Part shown: in pieces, positions 15,101 through 22,457 of the stretch
Layout: every line of letters starts with the position of its first letter
Position numbering within the stretch: the stretch's first letter is position 1
The notes under the pieces: model-generated
Told to the model about the DNA's origin: nothing
Seen by the model: only the letters and a program-made list of their open reading frames with translations
The model's database searches: none
Translations under genes and position numbers: made by a program
From: CAZMVY01 sp964617875
Lineage (GTDB): Bacteria; Planctomycetota; Phycisphaerae; UBA1845; PWPN01
NCBI GenBank assembly: GCA_964617875.1
Contig: CAZUAI010000070.1
Span: 1 to 29,792 of the forward strand
DNA: 29,792 bases
Direction of reading: 5' to 3'

Positions 15101-15702
15101 AAGGCCGCCAGGGCCTTCTGTGCCGCGGTCTTTGCTTCCGCGATGCGCTGGGCGGCGGAGGCGAGCGACTTCGCCCGCTCGGCCTGAACGGTCGTGCGCG
15201 AGCCGATCTCGCGGACGCGCGCGTCCAGTTCGGCCTGGATCTTCCTGACGTCCTCTTCGGACACGACCGGCGGGAGGTCCCGCACGGCTTCGGCGGCCTC
15301 GTTCGTCCGCTGCTGGAGGGCGGCCAGTTCCCTGGCGAACGCCTCGATCTTTTCCGGTCGCTTGAGGTCCTCCAGTTGCTTCCGCACGGCGAGGTGCTGG
15401 CGGACGCGCTCGTCCAGTTGTTCGAGCGACAGGTAGAGTGCGGCGGCGGTCTGGCGGGCCGCGACGACCTCCGCGGGCTGGCTGGCCGGGGCGGACTCGC
15501 TCGCCCGCGTGGTCGGGCGCAACTGCTCCATCTCGGCCGTCAGGGCGTCGTGGAGCTGCTGAAGTGCGTCCACGCTTTCGGGCGGCTTGACGGGCTCGAT
15601 GGTCCGTTCCGCCGGACGCGAGGCGGTCTGTGATTCCTGGGCGCCGACAGGGGCCGCGAGGGCCGTCAACAGGAGGCTGGCGAGCCGAACCGATGATCGC
15701 AT
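12118..15702 (-). CDS. Large MscS-family mechanosensitive channel (MscK-like architecture)
   Basis: The product is 1194 residues. A signal peptide (residues 1-21, ending PVGAQ) leads into a long periplasmic helical region (about 25-535), rich in Glu, Arg and Ala with coiled-coil character. Several membrane helices follow from about 545 to 930. The MscS pore and beta domain cover about 940-1170: VLGTVGLGVGLGLQPLFVNFISGLMILFERHVRVGDIVEVGNKLGEVTGI, then STSIKTFDNIDLVIPNSEFI and the C-terminal alpha/beta part. The layout matches MscK/YjeP-type channels, which relieve osmotic pressure. A promoter places transcription start at or next to the ATG. The gene converges on DUF58 with an 81-nt gap. Confidence 0.9.
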   Translation of the reverse strand: MRSSVRLASLLLTALAAPVGAQESQTASRPAERTIEPVKPPESVDALQQLHDALTAEMEQLRPTTRASESAPASQPAEVVAARQTAAALYLSLEQLDERVRQHLAVRKQLEDLKRPEKIEAFARELAALQQRTNEAAEAVRDLPPVVSEEDVRKIQAELDARVREIGSRTTVQAERAKSLASAAQRIAEAKTAAQKALAALHETGGRLQAQLDAAKTDAERRLVEQLLRKAEVDAALPAFDEILIRLTEERDTILQGQSERRMPLLRALLTALAEWRNALQQIRSRSEREQLEWQLQFLRRHPDSAPAFQATLLELCLLESQAIEELGKHETDIRRRFPRSRAEELKLDVAAEQAHWALFMDSLERRPSEHIRDRYRQVNETIAAGRKRLASYRRSLDRTVDEQQEITILTDGYDERIRKKEAEFKKQLGEHAAANPGDARAEEASQQHDRSKRRYTDQVQSIQTDLADLIGRLKEACMTLEGSLATLQQHRSRLYWRHLYVVENPIWSYRTSITAAEWRSEVEQSKRTADISRLRRLGRLNAATQGLAVARWCVLAAALLLVMSGALWLRRRAIRYADATMKTLIATRPASDDERAPISDRLHLLAARYAARTAPVAGPALTAMLFVPLYDLTGTSASLVLSALGLVAGLSLSEALFRWLFVPSKPRLRLLRCSNVVAAHYRRWATGLWLATLLLLPLPLFLWAMDWPYTTRSYLWSLYRIAALTILLAFGISRQMVLRVVGRPEQVTHRGILAVLSAAYPLLWAATAGLLAAEIAGYGALVTYVVLGSVATVATTVVAMLVARYLTDLLLRVRRSPDAPAAAEPTAPSPERSGSGPAPARDTHDQPDGEAETARITRSLAAALIRWGIAAVAIFVILRYWGITTVEIHSAVSYQLLGADESLGRPAITVGRVLAAALSIVAAWWASRAIRTVLDTRVYTVYAAIDRGARAAINTIIHYFVMLLGLYFALYAVRVPLGAVTVVLGTVGLGVGLGLQPLFVNFISGLMILFERHVRVGDIVEVGNKLGEVTGISMRSTSIKTFDNIDLVIPNSEFITQSVVNWTFHEARVRGRVPVSVAYGSDEQLVKRLLIEVARRHPLVLPYPPPDVWFTGFGESSLDFVLVAWFRNPGDQGRFLNQIRFEISRVFKEHGVEIPFPHRTLTTPRGEPLSVRVVAPDAPPPASNPAPPPAGER

Positions 15703-15708
15703 GGTGCC

Positions 15709-15737
15709 ACGCTACGGCGGGGCGCCGATTCTTTCAA
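15709..15737 (-). promoter_or_regulatory. Promoter of the MscS-family gene, possibly leaderless
   Basis: TTGAAA (15732-15737), a 17-nt spacer and TAGCGT (15709-15714) are followed after only 6 nt by the ATG. Transcription would then begin at about the first base of the start codon. Confidence 0.55.
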
Positions 15738-15920
15738 CTCCCGGGGGTCGTCTGCGCGCGCGACGAACATCGAAATCAGAATGGCGGAGCAATGCCGACG
15801 CACAAACAGGGAAGATATCTGCTGTCCGTCGTCGGCACTCCGTACCGTGTTCGGGTTCGTCGCTCGAGCGTCGGCCGTGCCCTTTCTCGCCCTTCGGCCT
15901 CCCGGTCCGCGGCGTCCGCC

Positions 15921-17036
15921 TCAGAGGCTGTGGTATGCCTCGCGGAGGATCCGGATGTTTTTCGCGTTCGCCGCGTTCTTTTCGCAGGGCAGCGTCGTGT
16001 CCGGGTCGGCCTTCGCGAAGCCGTACAGCCCGAACGTCTTCGGATCGACCTTCTTCCACGCGGCGGCGTCATGGCCTTCCCAGCCGCAGAGGTTCTGCAC
16101 GATGTACGTCCCGGGTCCGACCTGCTTCCGCAGCCATGCGAGGTGCTCGAGTTCGGGGCCCTCGTTGAGGATCCAGTCCACTTCGCGGAGCAGACGGTGT
16201 CCGTCCCACAGCGGATACTCGTTTTTCAGAATCGGGTGGTTGGTCCAGAGAATGGCCGGTCGAGTCGCCCGCACGGCCCAGGTGATGTGTCGCCAGGCAC
16301 GTTCGATTGCAAGCCGGTCGAAGCGGAGCACGACATCCGCGGGCGGGGCCCCGGTTTTCGGGAACTCCTCGCCAAGGAGCTGGCGGTACATCTCGCGCTC
16401 GCACGGCAGCCATGTCTTGTGCTGCGTCGGGCGGACCCAGTCGATCATGAACCCGTCCACGGCGGTTTTCCGCATCGCGTCCTCGACGGAACGGCAGAAG
16501 TAATCGAGGTACTCGAGCGTGAGCGGGATCTTGATGTAGTCGGAGTCATCGCGGTGGACGAGACCGGGGTTTCGTTCCTCCCAGTACGGGTTGGCCCCGA
16601 GCGTGAAGTAGCCGAGGACCTTCATCCGCGCCCTGTGGCCGAGACGGACCATCTCGCCGAGGAAGTCCGGGCACTTCAACCCCGGCGTCACAGGCGCGAC
16701 GTCGCTCGGGTACCATGCGTAGCCGTTGTAGCTCACGCAGAACGTCTGAATCGTGTTGCAGCCGAGGTCCTGATACCATCGGACGTGCCCGGCCGGATCG
16801 GCCTGCGCGTACATTCCCGGCGGCGCCGCCCCCTTGTCCCCCCAGTTGAAGTCGATGCAGAACGCCTTGACCGGCGAACCGACAGGTCGTGATGCCGGCG
16901 ACGGCCCGGCCGCGATCGCAACCTCCGTCGCCCGCAGGCGGGCCGCTGCCGCCGCAAGCCCGGCGGCGCCCGCCATGAACTTCCGTCGCGTGCTCAGTGC
17001 CCTGTCGCCCGGCACGTGGCCCTCAGTACGTGGCAT
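15921..17036 (-). CDS. Tat-exported TIM-barrel-like protein, possible glycoside hydrolase
   Basis: The protein is 371 residues with a twin-arginine signal (STRRKFMAGAAGLAAAAARL, about residues 15-34). The mature part has features of a glycoside-hydrolase-like barrel: KAFCIDFNWGDKGAAPPGMYAQADPAGHVRWYQDLGCNTIQTFCVSYNGYAWYPS, KVLGYFTLGANPYWEERNPGL, and VDGFMIDWVRPTQ with candidate acid residues D and W. ILWTNHP and WILNEGPELEHLAWLRKQ follow. The closest comparison I can make is alpha-L-fucosidase or DUF-type putative hydrolases, but I cannot name the family. Its ATG directly follows the stop of the lipoprotein gene (TGA-ATG), so the three genes 15921-18880 form one operon, perhaps for handling a sugar. 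Confidence 0.75.
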   Translation of the reverse strand: MPRTEGHVPGDRALSTRRKFMAGAAGLAAAAARLRATEVAIAAGPSPASRPVGSPVKAFCIDFNWGDKGAAPPGMYAQADPAGHVRWYQDLGCNTIQTFCVSYNGYAWYPSDVAPVTPGLKCPDFLGEMVRLGHRARMKVLGYFTLGANPYWEERNPGLVHRDDSDYIKIPLTLEYLDYFCRSVEDAMRKTAVDGFMIDWVRPTQHKTWLPCEREMYRQLLGEEFPKTGAPPADVVLRFDRLAIERAWRHITWAVRATRPAILWTNHPILKNEYPLWDGHRLLREVDWILNEGPELEHLAWLRKQVGPGTYIVQNLCGWEGHDAAAWKKVDPKTFGLYGFAKADPDTTLPCEKNAANAKNIRILREAYHSL

Positions 17037-17924
17037 TCAGTTCTTGAGCGCCTTCTCGACTTCGCCGAAGTACTTCATGCACGCCGCCACATCCGCCACG
17101 TTGTTCTCCATGTTGTGCTCGTACTCGATCGAGATCAGGCCCGACCACTTCTGGCGGAGCAGTTCGGCCATCACCGCCTTCACGTCGCCCACGCCCGTGC
17201 CCCAGATCACGTCGTGGGCCGTCGGGCCCTTCTTGTCGGTGTCCTTCAGGTGCAGCGTGAGGAGGCGGCCCTCGTACTTGCGGAGGCACGCGACCGGGTC
17301 GAGATCGGACCGGAGCCAGTGCCCGGTGTCGGCGCACATCCCGATCCGCGGGTTGCGGCCCTTGACGAGCCGGACAACCTCGTCCGGATCCCAGTTCCTG
17401 TAGTCGGGGTGCTTGGGGTCCCTGGGGTGGTTGTGAATGGCGACGTTCACGCCGTACTCGACGGTCAGCCTGTCGAGCAGGTCCATCGACTCCGGAGGCG
17501 GTTCGCAGACGATCGACTCGATGCCCATCTTCCGGGCGAAGTCGAACGTCTTGCGCGTGTCCGCCTCGTTCTTGCCCAGGTCGCCGGAGTAATAGGCGAC
17601 GAGCTTGACGCCGCTGTCGTTGAGCTTCTGCCGCACCTCGTCGAGCGCCTCGGCCGGGGCGCTGTTGTTCAGTTGCACGTTCGGCACGTCGGGCCGGATC
17701 CTGTGCCAGGAGAACCCCTCGATGTACTTCGCCCCGAGGCCCTTCGTCTTGTCCACGGCCTCGAAGAACGTGACCCGGTTGAACGTATAGGCCATGACCG
17801 CAAGCCGCCACTCCGGCGTCTTGCCCGCGCCGGCCGCGCCCGGCCCGCCCGTCGCCGCGCAGCCCCCCATCACGAGGCCCGCCAACAGCAGCACGCAAAT
17901 CGCCCGGGATTGAGACAGTCTCAT
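17037..17924 (-). CDS. Sugar phosphate isomerase/epimerase-like lipoprotein
   Basis: The protein is 295 residues from the ATG at 17924, which has GGAGG about 8 nt upstream. The signal SRAICVLLLAGLVMGGC has a lipobox-like end, so a lipoprotein is likely. The rest is a xylose-isomerase-like TIM barrel: RLAVMAYTFNRVTFFEAVDKTKGLGAKYIEGF, VKLVAYYSGDLGKNEADTRKTFDFARKMGIESIVCEPP, VNVAIHNHPRDPKHPDYRNWDP, RIGMCADTGHWLRSDLDP, LLTLHLKD and ISIEYEHN. Conserved metal-binding positions of the fold (E in VCEPP, H in NHP, D/H in DTGH, H in LHLKD, E in EYEHN) are present. It is a paralogue of the upstream gene. Substrate unknown. Confidence 0.87.
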   Translation of the reverse strand: MRLSQSRAICVLLLAGLVMGGCAATGGPGAAGAGKTPEWRLAVMAYTFNRVTFFEAVDKTKGLGAKYIEGFSWHRIRPDVPNVQLNNSAPAEALDEVRQKLNDSGVKLVAYYSGDLGKNEADTRKTFDFARKMGIESIVCEPPPESMDLLDRLTVEYGVNVAIHNHPRDPKHPDYRNWDPDEVVRLVKGRNPRIGMCADTGHWLRSDLDPVACLRKYEGRLLTLHLKDTDKKGPTAHDVIWGTGVGDVKAVMAELLRQKWSGLISIEYEHNMENNVADVAACMKYFGEVEKALKN

Positions 17925-17980
17925 TGCGGAATCCTCCGTCACCTGCTGCCCGCGACTCGAAACGCGCGGCTCTCCGCCCA

Positions 17981-18880
17981 TCACTCGCTCGTCACGCCCA
18001 GTTCTTTCGCCGTCTTGTGGAAATACTTGATGCACTCGGCGATCTCCGGCATCGAGTTTTCCCAGTTGTGCTCGTACTCAATGGAGAAGACGCCGGCGAA
18101 GTTCTGTGCCTTCAGCTCCTCCAGCATCGCCTTTACATCGCACTTGCCCGTGCCCCAGACCACGTCGTGAGCCTCCGGCTCGCGTTTGTTCAGCGCGCTG
18201 AGGTCCTTCAAATGCAGCGAGATGATGTGGCCCTTGAGCTTCTTGAGGCACTCGAGCGGGTTCAGGTTCGAGCGCGGCCAGTGCCCTGTGTCGGCGCAGG
18301 CGCCGATCATTTCGCTGTGGCCCTTGATCGCATCGAGCACGGCCTGCGGATCCCAGTATTTCGAGTTCGGCCCCTTGGGGTGGTTGTGGATGGCCACGCG
18401 GATCCTGTATTCCTTCGTCAGCTTGTCGAGCGCGTCGAACAGGCCCGGATCGGGTTCGGCGACGATCGTGCGGATGCCCATCTTCTTCGCGAAGTCGAAC
18501 ACCTTGCGGGCGGACGCCTCGTCCTTGCCCAGATCAACGACGCCGTAGTTCACGAGCTTGACGCCGGCGTCCTTGAGCTTCTGCTTGACCTCCCTGGCGA
18601 TCTCGTCCGGGATCTCGTGGTTGAACTTGACATCGGGCTTGTCCTTGCTGAGCTTCTGGCCGGGGTAGGCCTCGATGTATTTCAGGCCGAGCGCTTTGGC
18701 CTTGTCGATCGCCTCGAAGAACGTGAACCGGTTAAATGTGTAGGCCTGGATACCCAGCTTCCACTGCGGGCCCCTGGCTTTCTCCTGGCCCCTGGCCGCC
18801 TTTCTGGCCTGCCCGGCCGCGAACGACGGGAACAGGAACATCGCCAGTGCCGCACACGCCACGATCATCAGTCTGAACAT
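17981..18880 (-). CDS. Exported sugar phosphate isomerase/epimerase-like protein
   Basis: From the ATG at 18880 (AGGAG about 6 nt upstream) the product is 299 residues with a signal peptide MFRLMIVACAALAMFLFPSFAAGQA and no lipobox. The TIM barrel matches the following gene closely: KLGIQAYTFNRFTFFEAIDKAKALGLKYIEAYPGQKL, VDLGKDEASARKVFDFAKKMGIRTIVAEPD, VAIHNHPKGPNSKYWDPQAV, MIGACADTGHWPRSNLNPLECLKKLKGHIISLHLKD and FSIEYEHNWENSMPEIAECIKYF. The putative metal ligands are conserved. First gene of a three-gene operon, reading from a promoter in repeat copy 2. Periplasmic location is inferred. Substrate unknown. Confidence 0.88.
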   Translation of the reverse strand: MFRLMIVACAALAMFLFPSFAAGQARKAARGQEKARGPQWKLGIQAYTFNRFTFFEAIDKAKALGLKYIEAYPGQKLSKDKPDVKFNHEIPDEIAREVKQKLKDAGVKLVNYGVVDLGKDEASARKVFDFAKKMGIRTIVAEPDPGLFDALDKLTKEYRIRVAIHNHPKGPNSKYWDPQAVLDAIKGHSEMIGACADTGHWPRSNLNPLECLKKLKGHIISLHLKDLSALNKREPEAHDVVWGTGKCDVKAMLEELKAQNFAGVFSIEYEHNWENSMPEIAECIKYFHKTAKELGVTSE

Positions 18881-18939
18881 GAAGAACTCCTCCATCTGAG
18901 TCGCTCCGAATGCCTCCGCTCAGTCCAGCACGGCCCGGT

Positions 18940-18968
18940 ATTGTACGGTCCTCGGCGCCACCCCGCAA
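18940..18968 (-). promoter_or_regulatory. Promoter of the isomerase operon
   Basis: On the minus strand TTGCGG (18963-18968), a 17-nt spacer and TACAAT (18940-18945) precede the gene at 18880. The -35 lies in a small CCCGC-CATT-GCGGG hairpin. The promoter is the downstream end of repeat copy 2. Confidence 0.6.
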
Positions 18969-19116
18969 TGGCGGGTGCTTCACGGGATGCATGGCCGTAT
19001 GGGCGAAAGGGGGCAGGAACCCGTGCCGGACAGGCAGAACGCCGTGTTCACGAGAAATGGACGCCCCGACACGTTGAGCCCAGGGCAGGAAAGGTTCCCG
19101 ACCCCGTCCCTGCGTG
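18940..19116 (-). repeat. Promoter-proximal repeat block, copy 2
   Basis: The minus-strand block begins one base after the stop codon of the PIN/TRAM gene with GCACGC and ends at the TACAAT -10. It aligns with copy 1 (10107-10266) over its full length, most strongly around CGTGAACACGG, GCCTGTCCGG and CGGCCATGCATCC. It reads towards the isomerase operon. Confidence 0.75.
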
Positions 19117-20178
19117 CTACGTCGTTGCCGGGCGTTGGCGGTGGCGGGCGGCGGGGTCGGCGCCTTCGATGCGTCCGAAGACCATGCGGCCGGCGCTGGT
19201 CTGGAGCACGCTGGTCACGGTGATGGGGACGGCCTCGCCGATCCTGTCGCGGGCGGCATCGACGACGACCATGGTGCCGTCGTCAAGGTAGCCGACGCCC
19301 TGGCCGGGTTCCTCGCCGGGCTTGATGATTTTCACTGTCAGGGCCTCGCCCGGCAGGAACGTCGGCTTGAGGGCGTTGGCCATGTCGTTGACGTTGATCA
19401 CCGGCACGCCGTGGAGCTGCGCCACCTTGTTGAGGTTGTAGTCGTTGGTGACGACACGGCCGTCCATCTTCTTCGCCAGCAGCACGAGGCGCTCATCGAC
19501 CGGCCTGTCTTCCGAGGCCCGCGACTCGACGAACTGCACGTCGATGCGCTCGTTCGTCTGGAGACGGCGGAGGATGTCCAGCCCCCGCCGTCCGCGGTTC
19601 CGCTTCATGCGGTCGGAGCTGTCCGCGACGGCCTGCAACTCGGTCAGCACGAATCGGGGAATGACGACCGGCGAATCCACGACACCCGTGTCGCAGATGT
19701 CGGCGAAGCGGCCGTCGACGATGACGGAAGTGTCGAGCAGCAGGGGGTGGGCGCCCTTGCTCTGCTTGGAGAACTCGACGTAGGGAATGACGAAACGGAA
19801 GTCGTCCTTGGTCTGCAGGATGAAGCTCACGGACAGGTAGCAGCAGATGACGCCGACGAAGATGCGGATCGTCTTGTTCAGGCCGGGCCAGTCGCGCCAT
19901 CGCGGCTGGGTGATGTCCATGAACAGGTCGAGCACGCTGAGCACGCCCCAGGCGATGAGGAGGCCGACGATCAGTCCGAAGAAGACCCCGGACAGCGCCG
20001 TCAGGGACTTCTGCGGGATGAAGATGTCGATCGTCAGCACCAGCGCCCCCGCCCCCAGGGCGAGCAGCAGGACAAACAGGGCGTAGGCCCGAGCCAATTC
20101 ATCACCGGATTCCGCGTAGCTCATGGCGATGCCGGCCATGATGAGCAGGAAGAACGTGCGAAGCACATAGAGAAGCAT
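19117..20178 (-). CDS. YacL-like PIN/TRAM-domain membrane protein
   Basis: The protein is 353 residues from the ATG at 20178, which has GAGAGG about 7 nt upstream. About four membrane helices span residues 1-115. A PIN nuclease-like domain begins at LLLDTSVIVDGRFADI (about residue 145), with further acidic residues in VLTELQ, GRRGLDIL and VVTNDYNLNKVA. A TRAM domain ends the protein (GEALTVKIIKPGEEPGQGVGYLDDGTMVVVDAARDRIGEAVPITVTSVLQTSAGRMVFGRI). B. subtilis YacL has the same plan. RNA cleavage or binding at the membrane is likely. The promoter TTGGAG-17-TATACT lies at 20224-20252, divergent from the next gene. Confidence 0.92.
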   Translation of the reverse strand: MLLYVLRTFFLLIMAGIAMSYAESGDELARAYALFVLLLALGAGALVLTIDIFIPQKSLTALSGVFFGLIVGLLIAWGVLSVLDLFMDITQPRWRDWPGLNKTIRIFVGVICCYLSVSFILQTKDDFRFVIPYVEFSKQSKGAHPLLLDTSVIVDGRFADICDTGVVDSPVVIPRFVLTELQAVADSSDRMKRNRGRRGLDILRRLQTNERIDVQFVESRASEDRPVDERLVLLAKKMDGRVVTNDYNLNKVAQLHGVPVINVNDMANALKPTFLPGEALTVKIIKPGEEPGQGVGYLDDGTMVVVDAARDRIGEAVPITVTSVLQTSAGRMVFGRIEGADPAARHRQRPATT

Positions 20179-20223
20179 GACAGACCTCTCGAAGGAACGG
20201 TATGTATGGACTATCGATGCCGC

Positions 20224-20252
20224 AGTATAGCGGGGGCGGGCGGTTGCTCCAA
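20224..20252 (-). promoter_or_regulatory. Promoter of the PIN/TRAM gene
   Basis: On the minus strand TTGGAG (20247-20252), 17 nt, then TATACT (20224-20229). The leader would be about 40 nt. Confidence 0.65.
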
Positions 20253-20261
20253 ACGGCCGCG

Positions 20262-20291
20262 TGGACTTTGCCGGCGGCGGGGCATACGATG
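20262..20291 (+). promoter_or_regulatory. Candidate promoter of the terpene-cyclase-repeat gene
   Basis: TGGACT (20262-20267), an 18-nt spacer and TACGAT (20286-20291) end 10 nt before the ATG at 20301. If used, the mRNA has almost no leader, which fits the absence of a good ribosome site. Confidence 0.4.
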
Positions 20292-20300
20292 GACGGCGCA

Positions 20301-21188
20301 ATGACCTGGATCGAGGAAGCACTCGACGAGTTGCAGGCCGGCCGGCGTCCGGACGGCGCCTGGAGCTACCATGCCCTGCCCGCCGTCGGCGATCCGTCGG
20401 TGGAAGCCACCGCCCTGGCGGCGATGGCGATGGCCGCGCACGGCCGGGATGCCGCCCCGGCCTTCGACTGGCTCGTCGCCGCGCAGCGGACGGACGGGGG
20501 CTTTGCGAGCAGCCCCGCCGTGAACGAGACCAACTGGGTCACGGCGATCGCCGCCGTGGCTCTCCTTCGTGCGGGCCGGACGACCGCCGGCGAGGCGGCG
20601 GTGAACGCCCTGCTGTCCATCCCTGCGTACGTATATCCGCCGACATGGAACTCTCCCTATGGCTACGATACGTCGCTGAAGGCCTGGCCGTGGGCACCGG
20701 GCGATTTCACCTGGGTCGAGCCGACCGCGATGGCGATGCTCGCGCTGCGGCAGTCTTCACAGGCGGGCCATGCGCGGGTGGCCCAGGGTCGGCGGGTGCT
20801 GTTGGATCGCGTTGGGACCGACCCGTCGCAGGGCGGATGGAACTACGGCGAGCCGCGGGTGTTGGGGGTGAACCTTCCATCGGCGACGGTGCCGACCGCG
20901 CTGGCGGTATTGGCGTTGCGGGGCATGGACGCCGATCTGACGGCCCCCATCGCGTTTCTTCAGGGCCGGCGGGAGGCGACCTCGTCGCTCTTCTCGCTGG
21001 GCTGGGCGGCAAACGCGATCGCCTCTGTCGGGGTTTTGGACGAGGCGTGGCGTGCTGCCTTGGCGGACGTGTGGACGGCGGGTGGTAGCGGCTCCCCGAC
21101 GCGAGCCGCCGCCCGGCGTGGGATGGGCACCGCCTTGGCCTTGTTGGCGGTGGCGGAGCGGACGGCGAATCCGCTGATCGTGGGGTAA
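20301..21188 (+). CDS. Prenyltransferase/squalene-oxidase-repeat protein
   Basis: The protein is 295 residues from ATG 20301; ATG 20289 is an alternative start adding 4 residues. Alpha-alpha repeats with QW-like motifs recur: LDELQAGRRPDGAWSY, LVAAQRTDGGFASSPAVNETNWVTAIAAVALLRA, DPSQGGWNYGEPRVLG and VPTALAVLALRG. This is the alpha6-alpha6 barrel fold shared by squalene-hopene cyclases and prenyltransferase beta subunits. The catalytic DxDD of the cyclases is absent and the protein is half their length, so it is not a hopene cyclase. The next gene (DUF362) starts 4 nt after its stop, so they are one operon. Role unknown. Confidence 0.8.
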   Translation: MTWIEEALDELQAGRRPDGAWSYHALPAVGDPSVEATALAAMAMAAHGRDAAPAFDWLVAAQRTDGGFASSPAVNETNWVTAIAAVALLRAGRTTAGEAAVNALLSIPAYVYPPTWNSPYGYDTSLKAWPWAPGDFTWVEPTAMAMLALRQSSQAGHARVAQGRRVLLDRVGTDPSQGGWNYGEPRVLGVNLPSATVPTALAVLALRGMDADLTAPIAFLQGRREATSSLFSLGWAANAIASVGVLDEAWRAALADVWTAGGSGSPTRAAARRGMGTALALLAVAERTANPLIVG

Positions 21189-21192
21189 TCGG

Positions 21193-22191
21193 ATGGCACG
21201 CGGACGCACAACCCGACGGGAGTTCCTGCGACAGGCGGCGGGCTTCGCCGGGGCGGCGGGAGTGGTGGGGCTGAGCGGCTGTCCGGGGGGGATTCTGCTC
21301 CCGATCAACGACGGCTTTGCGGCGACGGCGATCCTGCGGTCGCCGGACTACGGGCCGGGGCTCGTGGACGTCATCGAGCAGGGGCTTCAACTTGTCCCGC
21401 CGCCGGATGTGGCCGGCAAGCGCGTGCTGCTCAAGCCAAACCTTGTGGACCTGCCGCGGGAGGGGCGTCCCGCGGTGACCAACCCGGCAGTGATCGTGGC
21501 GGCCTCGGAGGCCTTTCGGCGGCGCGGGGCCGCCGAGGTCCTCGTTGGTGACGGGCCGGCCCTGCAGCGGGACGCATACGAGATCATCGACGCGTCGGGT
21601 CTCACGCCTTTGCTGGACGAGCACGGCCTGCCGTTTCTGGACCTGAACCTCGACGACGTGGTTCGGCTGTCGAACGCCGGCGGAACCACCGGGCTGGGCG
21701 ATCTGTTTTTCGCCTCGTCGGTCGTCCATGCCGACGTGCTCGTCAGCATGCCGAAGCTCAAGACGCACCACTGGGCCGGGGCATCGCTCGCGTCCAAGAA
21801 CATGTTTGGCGCCACGCCGGCGGCGGTCTACGGCTGGCCGCGCAATCGCTTCCACCTGCGCGATCTGCACAAGGTCGTCTTCGACTTGAACCGCACGCGT
21901 TCGCCGGACTACTGCATTGTGGACGGCGTGACGGCGATGGAGGGCGACGGCCCGGTCCGGGGCACGGCGAAGGACGTCGGCGTGCTGGTGTTCGGGGACA
22001 ACGCGACGGCGGTCGATGCAACCTGCGCGCGCGTCATGCGGCTGCGGCCGGACCGCATCGACTACCTGCGGCTGGCAGCGGGAATCCTCGGGCCGATCCA
22101 GGAAGGGCACATTGAGCAGCGCGGCGAGGCGATTGCCGCCGTGGCGAGTCCGTTCGCGGTCGTCGAGCACTTGAACTGGCTTCGGGCCTGA
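21193..22191 (+). CDS. DUF362 protein, Tat-exported probable lipoprotein
   Basis: The protein is 332 residues. A twin-arginine signal TTRREFLRQAAGFAGAAGVVG is followed by LSGC (C30), a good lipobox, so it is probably a Tat-exported lipoprotein. The mature part has DUF362 features: GKRVLLKPNLVD, AVTNPAVIVAASEAFRRRGAAEVLVGDGPA, VLVSMPKLKTHHWAGASLASKNMFG, FDLNRTRSPDYCIVDGVTAMEGDGPVRGTAKDVGVLVFGDNATAVDATCARVMRL. DUF362 proteins are often linked to Fe-S or corrinoid-type proteins, but no ferredoxin motif is visible here. Co-transcribed with the preceding gene. Confidence 0.85.
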   Translation: MARGRTTRREFLRQAAGFAGAAGVVGLSGCPGGILLPINDGFAATAILRSPDYGPGLVDVIEQGLQLVPPPDVAGKRVLLKPNLVDLPREGRPAVTNPAVIVAASEAFRRRGAAEVLVGDGPALQRDAYEIIDASGLTPLLDEHGLPFLDLNLDDVVRLSNAGGTTGLGDLFFASSVVHADVLVSMPKLKTHHWAGASLASKNMFGATPAAVYGWPRNRFHLRDLHKVVFDLNRTRSPDYCIVDGVTAMEGDGPVRGTAKDVGVLVFGDNATAVDATCARVMRLRPDRIDYLRLAAGILGPIQEGHIEQRGEAIAAVASPFAVVEHLNWLRA

Positions 22192-22211
22192 CGCCCTTCG
22201 CCCACGTTACT
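22192..22211. other. Short gap after DUF362
   Basis: Twenty nucleotides separate the DUF362 stop from the end of the first tRNA-like sequence. I see no terminator between these convergent units. Confidence 0.5.
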
Positions 22212-22283
22212 GTGCGAGGGCCGGAGTTGAACCGGCACCGTCGGTGCTTCAACTCGATGCTCTACCTGTTGAGCTACCCGCAC
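22212..22283 (-). tRNA. Degenerate tRNA-like sequence, Phe-like (GAA)
   Basis: Reading the minus strand, an acceptor stem GTGCGGG/CTCGCAC (one G-T pair), T8-A9, D stem GCTC/GAGC and T arm GCCGG-TTCAACT-CCGGC can be drawn. The anticodon loop TTGAAGC would read GAA (Phe). The anticodon stem TCGAG/ACCGA has only three pairs, and one extra C lies between T stem and acceptor. The 3' half can fold differently (GAGTTGAA with TTCAACTC, and GCACC with GGTGC). Probably a decayed tRNA. No encoded CCA. Confidence 0.55.
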
Positions 22284-22299
22284 GAATCACGAAAAAAGG

Positions 22300-22395
22300 G
22301 GGTGTCGGAAGCCACAACTTGGTGGATGTCAGAGGATCTTCGACCCTAGGCACCACTCTCCGTTTTGTTTCAGGTTCCACCGGCTTCCGACACCC
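22300..22395. repeat. Palindromic element with 14-nt terminal inverted repeats
   Basis: GGGTGTCGGAAGCC (22300-22313) and GGCTTCCGACACCC (22382-22395) are perfect inverted repeats around 68 nt. Within them, GGTGGA and TCCACC can form a second stem, and AGGGTC-GAA-GATCCT a third. On the minus strand the element is followed by CCTTTTTT, so its transcript may terminate there. The ends recall REP sequences served by RAYT transposases (from memory). Confidence 0.65.
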
Positions 22396-22457
22396 AATCC
22401 CCTGACACCCACGCCGATACACGGTCGACACGCCCGCAGGCGATGCCGTCCTCAGTG

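Noticed and set aside
13660..15633. Long plus-strand open frame opposite the MscS-family gene
   Set aside because: It is antisense to the coiled-coil region of the channel and shows no recognisable domain.
20301..21188. Squalene-hopene cyclase
   Set aside because: The repeats match the fold, but the length is about half and the DxDD catalytic motif is absent.
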